DNA of 64,000 nt from Limimaricola soesokkakensis (lineage in GTDB: Bacteria; Pseudomonadota; Alphaproteobacteria; Rhodobacterales; Rhodobacteraceae), in assembly GCF_900172345.1 (NCBI RefSeq), contig NZ_FWFY01000002.1, positions 1 through 64,000 of the forward strand. Reading direction: 5' to 3'. The notes beneath the pieces are model-generated. The model made no database searches. It was not told where the DNA came from and worked only from the letters and a program-made list of their open reading frames with translations. Position 1 is the stretch's first letter; each line of letters begins with the position of its first letter. Positions 12,617 through 20,158 of this stretch are shown here, piece after piece. The position numbers were made by a program, and so were the translations under genes.

Positions 12617-13546
12617 TTGGCCTATCTCGACAACATCCGCACCTTCGTCAGGGTCTACGAGCTGGGCTCGATGTCGGCGGCGGGGCGCGATCTGCGGGTA
12701 TCGGCCGCCGTGGCATCGGCCCGGATCGGCCAGCTCGAGACGCATCTGGGCGTGCGGCTGTTCCAGCGCACCACACGCAGCCTCGCCCCCACCGAACAGG
12801 GCCGCAGCTTCTACGAAGGCGCGCGCGCGGTGCTGGAAAAGGTCGAAGAGGCGGAAGCGCTGGTCTCGCGGATCACCGAAAACCCGCGCGGCACGATCCA
12901 CGTCGCGGCCCCTCTGGGCGTCGGGCGGCGCCTGATCGCGCCGGAGCTTCCGGGCTTCGCCGCCACCTATCCGCAGGTCGATCTGCGGTTGCGGCTGTCG
13001 GACCGGATGATCGATCTCGCCGCCGAGGCGATCGATCTGCGGTTTTTCCTCGGTCGCCCCGCCGACAGCGATCTGACGATCCGCCAGATCGCCAGCTGCG
13101 CAAGGCTGCTCTGCGCCGCGCCCGACTACATCGCCCGGCGCGGCAGCCCGCGCGACGGCGCGGCCTTGGTAAGCGGCGCGCATGACTGCCTCAACCTGCG
13201 CTTTCCCGGTGCCACCGAGTTCCGCTGGACCCTGATGACCCCTGAAGGTCCGCGCGCCTACCCGGTGAGCGGGCGGCTCGAATGCGATGATGGCGACGTG
13301 CTCACGGATTGGGCCCTGGCGGGGGCCGGAATCGCGCTCAAACCGGTCTTCGAGATCGCCGATCATCTGGCGGCGGGCCGGCTGGTGCCGGTTTGCATCG
13401 AAACGCCGCCCCTGCCGGTGCAGATGGCCTGCCTATTCACCCATCGTCGGCTGCAGGACCCAAAGATGCGGCTCTTCATGGACCATATGGCCGAGCGGAT
13501 CGGGGGTGCGGTTGCGGCCGCCGAGGCTGTCGCCGGGGCCTGCTAG
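12617..13546 (+). CDS. LysR-family transcriptional regulator
   Basis: Regulator of 309 residues. The LysR winged helix-turn-helix occupies 1-60 (SMSAAGRDLRVSAAVASARI, then RTTRSLAPTEQG), and a periplasmic-binding-protein-like effector domain spans about 90-290. The start is TTG at 12617 with GGGAG six nt before it; no in-frame ATG fits. The closest recognisable subgroup is the CrgA/AaeR-like set that responds to small organic molecules. No divergently transcribed target gene is adjacent: the neighbours run in the same direction, so the regulon cannot be guessed. Confidence 0.88.
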   Translation: MAYLDNIRTFVRVYELGSMSAAGRDLRVSAAVASARIGQLETHLGVRLFQRTTRSLAPTEQGRSFYEGARAVLEKVEEAEALVSRITENPRGTIHVAAPLGVGRRLIAPELPGFAATYPQVDLRLRLSDRMIDLAAEAIDLRFFLGRPADSDLTIRQIASCARLLCAAPDYIARRGSPRDGAALVSGAHDCLNLRFPGATEFRWTLMTPEGPRAYPVSGRLECDDGDVLTDWALAGAGIALKPVFEIADHLAAGRLVPVCIETPPLPVQMACLFTHRRLQDPKMRLFMDHMAERIGGAVAAAEAVAGAC

Positions 13547-13653
13547 GCCCAAAATCGGCAAATTTTCGCCCATCACACGGAGATGCTGGAACCGTTTCTG
13601 CCCGCTCTACGCGACTCGGGTATAGCGGGGGGCAGAGACAGAGGAGAGCGCCC

Positions 13654-14049
13654 TTGTTCGCAGCCGTCCGGTCCATCGAGGCCCCCGAACGTCCTGTCAG
13701 CCCTGCGGAAACCGGTCCGCTCGTCCGCACTGCCGTGCTGCTCGCCCGGGTCTGGGAGCTGCGCGATGCGCAGATGGTGGCCATCCTCGGTGGGATGCAA
13801 CCCGAGAGTTGGCGCCGCTGGTGCGCTGGTCAGGTCGAGATCGTCGACCGCGAGCGGCTGCGCCGCATGGCGCTTCTCCGCGACATCCACGTCGCCACCC
13901 GCGGCGCGAGCGCGACGCTCGGCGCTGCCGACTGGATCCGTGCCCGCCAGCCCGCCCTTGGCGGCCGCAGTCCGCTGCAGATGATGGGGTCGGGCCGGAT
14001 CGAGGATCTGATCCGGCTGCGCGACGCCTTCGCTTCCATCGCCGCCTGA
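13654..14049 (+). CDS. Orphan MbcA/ParS/Xre-type antitoxin-like protein (DUF2384)
   Basis: This 131-residue protein has an Xre-like helical N-terminal region (about 25-75; LLARVWELRDAQMVAILGG) and a C-terminal DUF2384 segment (AADWIRARQPALGGRSPLQM, about 90-110). In known systems the C-terminal domain caps a RES-domain NAD+-degrading toxin. No RES or other toxin gene lies on either side. TTG at 13654 is taken as the start because GAGGAGA is 6 nt upstream; the longer open frame upstream only shadows the LysR gene. It may be a solitary regulator, an anti-addiction remnant, or partner of a distant toxin. Confidence 0.7.
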   Translation: MFAAVRSIEAPERPVSPAETGPLVRTAVLLARVWELRDAQMVAILGGMQPESWRRWCAGQVEIVDRERLRRMALLRDIHVATRGASATLGAADWIRARQPALGGRSPLQMMGSGRIEDLIRLRDAFASIAA

Positions 14050-14144
14050 TCGCGTATCCCGGGCGCGGGATGCGTCCGCGTTGACACGGGCCCGCCAGCG
14101 GCTAGGAGAGCGCTCCCGCCCCTCCTGACGCCCGGAGCCCCGCC

Positions 14145-14795
14145 ATGGACCTGCCCCTCGCCCCGCTGCTCGCGGCGCTCGATCTCGTTTCAGCCGTCTC
14201 CTTCGCAGCGACCGGCGCGCTGGTCGCCTCGCGCAAGGAGCTCGACATCCTCGGCTTCGTCTGGTTCGCGGTGATCACCGGCGTCGGCGGTGGCACAACG
14301 CGCGACCTGATCCTCGGAGAGCCGGTGTTCTGGGTCGAGGATCCGACCCCGGTGATCGCCTGCATCCTCACCGCCATCGTCACGCATTTCGCAGCGCACA
14401 TGATGGAATACCGCTACCGATACATCCTGTGGCTCGATGCCTTCGGCATGGCGCTGGTGAGCGTGGTGGGCACGCTTAAGGCGCTCGATGCAGGAGCGGG
14501 CGTCACGGTGGCGATCGCGATGGGCGTGATCACCGCCAATGTCGGCGGCATCATCCGCGACACGCTGGGCCATGAGCCCTCGGTGATCCTGCGCCGCGAG
14601 ATCTATGTCGCGGCCTCGATGCTGGGGGCCGCGGCCTGCGCCGCGCTCGTGCTTTCAGGCGCGGGGCGCGAGGCGGCGGCGCTGGCGGGCTTTGGCCTCG
14701 CCTTCACGCTCCGGATCGTGGCGCTGTGGCGCGGCTGGTCGCTGCCGGCCTACCGCTCTCGCCCCGGCCGCAAGAACCCGCCCACCGGCTTCTGA
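14145..14795 (+). CDS. TRIC-type trimeric cation channel family protein (UPF0126)
   Basis: Integral membrane protein of 216 residues with seven predicted helices arranged as two related halves, typical of bacterial TRIC homologues (YicG/YadS). The glycine-rich signatures FAATGALVASRKELDI (about 20-35), TGVGGGTTRDLILGE (about 45-60) and ANVGGIIRDTLG (second repeat) are all present. These proteins form homotrimeric channels for monovalent cations; their bacterial role is uncertain, with a glycine-related function proposed for some. It stands alone and ends at a perfect terminator hairpin. Confidence 0.88.
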   Translation: MDLPLAPLLAALDLVSAVSFAATGALVASRKELDILGFVWFAVITGVGGGTTRDLILGEPVFWVEDPTPVIACILTAIVTHFAAHMMEYRYRYILWLDAFGMALVSVVGTLKALDAGAGVTVAIAMGVITANVGGIIRDTLGHEPSVILRREIYVAASMLGAAACAALVLSGAGREAAALAGFGLAFTLRIVALWRGWSLPAYRSRPGRKNPPTGF

Positions 14796-14808
14796 AGCAT
14801 CCCACGAA

Positions 14809-14834
14809 AAAGGGGGGCGTCGCCGCCCCCCTTT
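14809..14834. terminator. Two-way terminator between converging genes
   Basis: An 11-bp perfect stem, AAAGGGGGGCG paired with CGCCCCCCTTT, surrounds a 4-nt loop (TCGC). The stem's own T and A ends, and TTTT on the minus strand beyond 14810, supply short U-tracts in both directions. It lies between the convergent TRIC-channel gene (ends 14795) and symporter gene (ends 14857) and would stop both. Confidence 0.8.
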
Positions 14835-14856
14835 CGATCTCGTCGCCTGATCGCGC

Positions 14857-16293
14857 TCAGCCGAGCGGCCGGGTCCGGGCCGGCACGGCCCATGCGGCGC
14901 GGTCGATGTCGAGATCGGCGTAATCCTCGATCTCCAGCACCGGCTCCACCGCGCCCGCGCGCAACTGCCTGCGGTAGTCGTTGAGAAGCCGCAGCCCGAC
15001 CGGGAACAGCATGGTCAGTGCCAGCAGGTTGACCAGCGCCAGAAGCCCCATCAGCGGGTCCGAGAAGAAGAACACCGCCGTGGCGCCGGGTGCCGCCGCC
15101 CCGAGAAACACCACCATCGGCACCGCGAGCCGCAGAAGCACCCGGGCGATGCCGTTGTCCCACAGCACGCTCAGCGCGGTCTCGCCGAGATAGTAGTTGT
15201 AGATGATCGAGCTGAAGGCGAAGAGCAGCACTGCGCCGGTCAGGAAGTACTGCGCCCAGCTGCCCAGATGGTCGACCAGGCTCTGCTGGGTCAGCGCGAC
15301 GCCGTCCACATCCGTGGCGCCGGGCACGTAGACATCGCCCAGAAGGATCACCATCGCGGTACAGGTGCAGATGATCATCGTGTCGATGAACACCGAGAGA
15401 GACTGCACGATGCCCTGGCTGACTGGGTGCGGCACCGCCGCCGCCGCCGCCACGTTCGGCGCCGAACCGAGGCCCGCCTCGTTCGAGAACAGGCCACGCC
15501 GCATGCCTTGCGCCACCGCCGCGCCGACACCGCCACCGACGGCTTCCTCGAGGCCCACCGCGTTGGCCACGATGGTCCAGAGCGCCGCCGGCACCTCGGT
15601 GATGTTGAGCACGATCACTGCCAGCGCCAGAACGATGTAGCCGATCGCCATGATCGGGATGATCACGTCCGAGACGCGGGCGATCCGCTTGATGCCGCCG
15701 AACACGATGACGAGCGTCACCAGCGCGAGGCCCGCGCCGACGAGGATCGGGTCGAGCCCGAGGCTGTCCTGCGCGGCCACCGCCACGGTGTTGCCTTGGA
15801 ACGCCGAGAAGCCGAGCCCGAAAGAGGCCAGCAGGCATATCGCGTAGAGGATGGCGAGCCAGTTGAAATGCGCCCCGAGCCCGTGGATGATGTATTGCGC
15901 GGGCCCGCCACGGAAGGTGCCATCGGGCTCAGCGCGCTTGTAGAGCTGCGCCAGCGCGCATTCGAACAGCGAGGTGGCCATGCCGATCAGCGCCACCACC
16001 CACATCCAGAACACCGCGCCGGGTCCGCCCAGCGTGATAGCCACCGCGACACCGGCGATGTTGCCGCCGCCGACACGACCGCCCACCGATACCAAAAGCG
16101 CCTCGCGCGAGGACACGCCGCCTTGGCGGTCGCCGCCATCGGAGAGCACGCCCCACATGCGCCCGAAGAAGCGCAGCTGTACGAAGCCCGAGATCAGGGT
16201 GAAGGTGCCGCCGAGTATCACGAGGAACGGGATCAGCGCCCAGCCCCACGTGGCGTCCCCGATCCAGCCGAATAGCGTCTGCAATTGTGTCAT
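14857..16293 (-). CDS. Sodium:alanine/glycine symporter (AGCS family)
   Basis: Inner-membrane amino acid:Na+ symporter of 478 residues, the usual AGCS length, with about ten membrane helices. Family signatures are clear: GGRVGGGNIAGVAVAITLGG near 70-90, then FRGGPAQYI. An NEAGLGSAPN block in the centre forms part of the substrate site. It probably imports alanine or glycine with sodium. It stands alone, with a 94-nt upstream gap before the exchanger gene. Substrate choice cannot be read from the sequence. Confidence 0.92.
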   Translation of the reverse strand: MTQLQTLFGWIGDATWGWALIPFLVILGGTFTLISGFVQLRFFGRMWGVLSDGGDRQGGVSSREALLVSVGGRVGGGNIAGVAVAITLGGPGAVFWMWVVALIGMATSLFECALAQLYKRAEPDGTFRGGPAQYIIHGLGAHFNWLAILYAICLLASFGLGFSAFQGNTVAVAAQDSLGLDPILVGAGLALVTLVIVFGGIKRIARVSDVIIPIMAIGYIVLALAVIVLNITEVPAALWTIVANAVGLEEAVGGGVGAAVAQGMRRGLFSNEAGLGSAPNVAAAAAVPHPVSQGIVQSLSVFIDTMIICTCTAMVILLGDVYVPGATDVDGVALTQQSLVDHLGSWAQYFLTGAVLLFAFSSIIYNYYLGETALSVLWDNGIARVLLRLAVPMVVFLGAAAPGATAVFFFSDPLMGLLALVNLLALTMLFPVGLRLLNDYRRQLRAGAVEPVLEIEDYADLDIDRAAWAVPARTRPLG

Positions 16294-16387
16294 GCGGTCC
16301 TGTCTCCCCTGTCGCGCGCAACTTCAACGGTGCGGCTCTGTGGCGCGTTTGCGCAAGGGGCGCAACGCATTGTTCCGATACAAGCGA

Positions 16388-17413
16388 TCATAGAAGCACC
16401 AGTGCCACGGAGCCCGCATAGAGACCCAGCACCAGAACGCTTTCGAAGCCGATCCGCACCGGGCCGGTCTTCTCGCGTCGCAGCATCCCCAGAAGCAGCA
16501 CCCCGGTCATCAGCATGGCGATGAGCGCGGTGGTCCGGTCGGCCGGGGTGAGGGCGCCGTAGATCGAGCCTTCGTCGAAGAAATCGGCGGCCGAGAGGAA
16601 CATCACCTCGAAGGCATTGCCGCCGATCACGTCGCCCACCGCAAGGCTGACCGCGCCGATCCGCACCGCGGCGATGGCGGTAACCAGTTCGGGCAGGGAA
16701 TTGGCGACGCCCGCAAAGACCGTGCCCACCGCGCTTTCACCCATGCCGGTCAGCTCGACGAGGGCGAGGCTCGCCTCGCCGATCACCCAGCCCGCCACAG
16801 CCGTCACCCCTGCATAGAGCGCGAAGCGCAGCCAGAGCCCGCTATCCGACCTGCTGCCCTCGCGGTCGGGCTCGGAAACCTCTTCGCGAGTTTCGTCGGT
16901 CTGGACCGGATGCCACATCGGATCGTCATGGATCCGCGACAGCAGCCGCAGGCCGAAGGCATAGCCGACCGGGATCAGCAGCGAGGCGGGGTGCACGCCC
17001 CAGATCGCGATCTGCGGCTCGGCCGAGGCGATGAGCGGGATCGAGAGCAGCACCACCAGCAGCACGCCCTGCGCGAGGCCGGTGACCGAGGCGGCGGCAT
17101 GTTCGAGATTGGCGCGGCGATAAAACAGGTCGGCCACGGCGATGAAGGCAGTCTGCGCGGTCAGCCCGCCCAGCGCGTTGCCCACGGCAAGGCCGGAGGC
17201 CCCCTGCGCGGCGGTGGAAATGGAGGTGATGGCGCCGGGCAGCGAGGTCGCCGCTCCGACGAAGAGCGCGCCGGCAACAACCTCGCCCATGCCGGTTCGG
17301 TCGGCCAACGCATCGGCGACATGGGCGAGCCGTACGCCCGCCAGCATGATCGCCGCCGCCGCCATCGCGAAGATGCCGGCGACGGCCAAGAGGGAGAGTC
17401 CCGACAGGTCCAT
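16388..17413 (-). CDS. Sodium/calcium-exchanger superfamily cation antiporter
   Basis: Membrane protein of 341 residues with the two inverted alpha repeats of the CaCA family: GALFVGAATSLPGAITS near 47-63 in the first half and AGVANSLPELVTAIAA with VGDVIGGNAFEV in the second. A charged cytoplasmic linker (around 165-190) separates the halves. The first repeat has Gly where CaCA exchangers usually have the ion-binding Glu (SLPGAIT against SLPELVT in the second), so ion specificity may differ from classical Ca2+ exchange. The gene is 20 nt downstream of the coiled-coil protein gene in the same direction, so co-transcription is possible. Confidence 0.85.
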   Translation of the reverse strand: MDLSGLSLLAVAGIFAMAAAAIMLAGVRLAHVADALADRTGMGEVVAGALFVGAATSLPGAITSISTAAQGASGLAVGNALGGLTAQTAFIAVADLFYRRANLEHAAASVTGLAQGVLLVVLLSIPLIASAEPQIAIWGVHPASLLIPVGYAFGLRLLSRIHDDPMWHPVQTDETREEVSEPDREGSRSDSGLWLRFALYAGVTAVAGWVIGEASLALVELTGMGESAVGTVFAGVANSLPELVTAIAAVRIGAVSLAVGDVIGGNAFEVMFLSAADFFDEGSIYGALTPADRTTALIAMLMTGVLLLGMLRREKTGPVRIGFESVLVLGLYAGSVALVLL

Positions 17414-17433
17414 TCAGCGAACCGGACGGCCGG

Positions 17434-19113
17434 TCATTCCGCGATCGTGAACTCCCGCCCTTCGAACAGGGCACAAGAGCCGTCGCTGTCACCGATGGCG
17501 AAACCGCTTTCGCTCGGGGCGAGCTCGCAGCGCATGGGGAAGATCGCGGAGCCGGTGTCGCCTTGCACCTGATCGAGCGTCAGCACGCCGTTCTCGACGA
17601 CATAGCGCCCGTTGACGCGGCCCATCTGGTCGCTGCCCGCCATGGTGAAGCGCCCGTCCTCCGAGAATTTCACCGCGATCGGGCCAAGCGTGTAGAGACC
17701 CGGCGACAGGTTCGCGACTTCCGAAGATGCAGCGGTGGGCGCGTCGCTATCGGCAGGCGCGGCGGCGGGACCCGCGGGCGGGGTGCCGGGTTCACCGCCG
17801 ATGACGGTGTCGGTCGAGGCGGTTTCGGCCTCGGCGACCTCCGCGAGATCGGCCTCGGTCGACGCTTCCTGCTCCGGCAGATCGGTGACCCGCGGACGCG
17901 CCACGGCCTCGCCTGCTTCGGGGGCCGCGGCTGCTTCGTCAGTGGGCACCACCTCGGTTTCGCTTTCCGCCGCATCGGTCGTGTCACCTGCCAAGGCGGC
18001 ATCGCCTGCCGGGGCATCCACGCCAGCAGCGGGCACGATCGGCTCGGCCGTCTCGGTTTCGCCCCCTTCGGCCACTGCTGCGGCTTCCTCAGGCAGATCG
18101 GTCACTTGCGGACGCTCGGCGGCAGGCGCGGCATCGGCGGCCTCGTCCGTTTCCGTAGCTTCAGGCTCCACTGGCGCTTCCGAAGCTTCGGTCTCTGCGG
18201 GCAGATCGGTCACTTGCGGACGATCGGCAATCGCCACCCCCGGCGCCGCCACGCCAGCGATGCGACGCTCGACCCGGGCCAGTTCCTCGGCCCGCTGCGC
18301 GAGGTTCTGCGCCAGCTGCGCCACCTCTTCCTGCAACAGCTGTCTCTGCTCCCGGGCCGCCGCGACTTCCTGGGCGAGCGAGTCCTGCTCCTCGCTCAGC
18401 GCGCTGACTTCGGTTTCAAGATTGTCGCGGCGCTCGGTCAGCTCGGCAACGCGGGCCTCCGCTTGAGCCAGTTCGGCCTTGATGGTGTCGCTCTCTTCGC
18501 GAACCGAGCTCAGCTCGGTCTCGGCCTGCGAAACCTGCTCGGTCAGTTCTGCCGCCTCGCTGCTCAGCGTGGCGATCAACTGGCGCAGCTCGGCCTCCTC
18601 GCCGCGTGCCTGCTCAAGGCGCTGTGTGACCTCGTTCAGCTCGGCGGTCGCGGCCTCGGCACGCGACTGGGCCTCGGCGCGACGCGTCTCGAAGCTATCG
18701 AGTTCGCTGCGCAGTGGCGCGAGTTCCTCTTCAAGCGTGCGGGTCTTTTCCTGCGCCGCCTCGAGATCGGCTTCCGCCGTCTCGATCTGGCCCGACAGCT
18801 CCTGCAGCCGCGCCTCGGCCGGAGCGATCTCGGCCTCGATGGTGGCGCGGCGGTTCTCGAGCTCCTGCTCCTCGACCCGGAGCCCTTCGAGTTCGGCGCG
18901 CAGCGCCTCGATGCTGCCCATGGTCTCGGTCTGGATCGCCACCTGATCCTCGACCTCGACGATCCGCGCCTGCGCCGCTTCGAGATCGCCGCCGATCGAG
19001 GCGCGGGCGATGAGCAGCCATAACACCAGGATCCAGCCGATCACCGCGGCGGCCACCGCGATCCAGAATCGGGACGAGCTTGGCCGCTTCGCGGGTTCAG
19101 CTGTATCGGTCAT
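17434..19113 (-). CDS. Membrane-anchored coiled-coil protein with repeated VTDLP motifs
   Basis: Not a recognised family. Of 559 residues, 1-15 are polar and 16-36 form a single membrane anchor. Residues 43-287 are a long heptad-rich coiled coil (Glu/Ala/Leu/Arg). Residues 288-465 are a low-complexity acidic Ala/Glu/Pro linker with three copies of RP(Q/R)VTDLP, at 298-305, 334-341 and 406-413. A compact C-terminal domain of about 90 residues (468-559; SPGLYTLGPIAVKF start, two cysteines) looks beta-rich. Topology is probably N-in with a periplasmic coil. ATG 19113 is chosen because the anchor follows at once; the longer frame has no sensible start. It may be a cell-envelope scaffold; the C-terminal domain may bind a ligand. 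Function unknown. Confidence 0.75.
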   Translation of the reverse strand: MTDTAEPAKRPSSSRFWIAVAAAVIGWILVLWLLIARASIGGDLEAAQARIVEVEDQVAIQTETMGSIEALRAELEGLRVEEQELENRRATIEAEIAPAEARLQELSGQIETAEADLEAAQEKTRTLEEELAPLRSELDSFETRRAEAQSRAEAATAELNEVTQRLEQARGEEAELRQLIATLSSEAAELTEQVSQAETELSSVREESDTIKAELAQAEARVAELTERRDNLETEVSALSEEQDSLAQEVAAAREQRQLLQEEVAQLAQNLAQRAEELARVERRIAGVAAPGVAIADRPQVTDLPAETEASEAPVEPEATETDEAADAAPAAERPQVTDLPEEAAAVAEGGETETAEPIVPAAGVDAPAGDAALAGDTTDAAESETEVVPTDEAAAAPEAGEAVARPRVTDLPEQEASTEADLAEVAEAETASTDTVIGGEPGTPPAGPAAAPADSDAPTAASSEVANLSPGLYTLGPIAVKFSEDGRFTMAGSDQMGRVNGRYVVENGVLTLDQVQGDTGSAIFPMRCELAPSESGFAIGDSDGSCALFEGREFTIAE

Positions 19114-19216
19114 GTCGTGCAATCTCCCCTCGTGACGCCTTGCGCGCGCCGCATTCTTCTCGCCAAGGAGCAACAGGGGCAAGCGCGAAGGGGTTCCGGG
19201 CAAAGGTGAAAAATCC

Positions 19217-20008
19217 TCAGCGCCTCGGAGGCCAGACCGTCTCGACCGCCTCGCGCACTGTCCTGAGCGGGTGCGCGACTGCCGCAGTGGGCAGCGGCAC
19301 CACTGCGCCGTCCGGCCCGTATCCCAGCGCGTCCATCACCGCCGCCGCCCCTTTCGGCAACGGCATGGACGCGCGCAGATCGTAATCGCGATTGCCGTCG
19401 CGCACCGGCTCCGGCGCCGCGCCGTCGCAAGGTCTGTCGCAGAACGCGGCCAAGGCCCGGCGCGCGGCGTCGGGGGCGGCCACGAGATCCTCGTAGCGCA
19501 GGATCAGCCGCGCATGGAGCCGCCGGGCATCTCCCAGTGCGATCCGGTAGGCTTGGGCCCAATGCGCGACCAGATCGGCCTCGCTGCGATCGCTCCACTT
19601 CGCCGTGGCCCGCGCCACCGCGAGGGGATGGCGCGCCACGATGACGAATTGCGACAGCGGGAACAGCTGCTGGTAGAGCCGCATCCGCAGCAGGTTCACC
19701 GGAGACTTCTCGACGCGCCAAGCCGTGTCGGGGAACCACGGCGCCCAATCCGCCTCGATCCGCTCGCGTACCTCTAGCCGGTCGAAACGACAGCCCTCGA
19801 CGAGATGCTGATCCGGGTCGAAGGCGAAGGCCCCCGGCTCTCCCGCCAGCGCGTCATGCGGGATCGCGCCTTGCAGGTAGACCCCCTCGTTTTCGGGAAC
19901 AGGCACGTTCGAAAGCGTACCCAGCCCGGCGATCGAGCCGGCAAGTCGCGCCGCCAGCGAGGTACCGGAGCGGTGCAACCCACCGATAAAAAGGTAACGA
20001 TGCTTCAT
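19217..20008 (-). CDS. Sulfotransferase family protein
   Basis: Protein of 263 residues with the PAPS-dependent sulfotransferase fold. The 5'-phosphosulfate loop is GGLHRSGTSLAARLA (9-23) and the 3'-phosphate site is VARHPLAVARATAKWSDRSE near 130. Such enzymes move sulfate from PAPS to a hydroxyl or amine of a sugar, lipid or small molecule. It is divergent (150 nt) from the GT4-HAD glycosyltransferase operon, so a sulfated glycoside or surface glycan is a reasonable guess. Many bacterial members have no known acceptor. No PAPS synthesis genes are in the window. Confidence 0.8.
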   Translation of the reverse strand: MKHRYLFIGGLHRSGTSLAARLAGSIAGLGTLSNVPVPENEGVYLQGAIPHDALAGEPGAFAFDPDQHLVEGCRFDRLEVRERIEADWAPWFPDTAWRVEKSPVNLLRMRLYQQLFPLSQFVIVARHPLAVARATAKWSDRSEADLVAHWAQAYRIALGDARRLHARLILRYEDLVAAPDAARRALAAFCDRPCDGAAPEPVRDGNRDYDLRASMPLPKGAAAVMDALGYGPDGAVVPLPTAAVAHPLRTVREAVETVWPPRR

Positions 20009-20158
20009 GTTTCTTGGTCCCCGCGCCTGCCTGCAGCCCGCAAGCTAGCGCGGCATGGCATTTGATCAGCCTCGGCTTGAACCGGAACGGGGAGGGAACC
20101 CGGCGGTCGCCAATCGCATTGGGGCGCCAACAGACGAGACACACCGAAAGTCCCCCCA

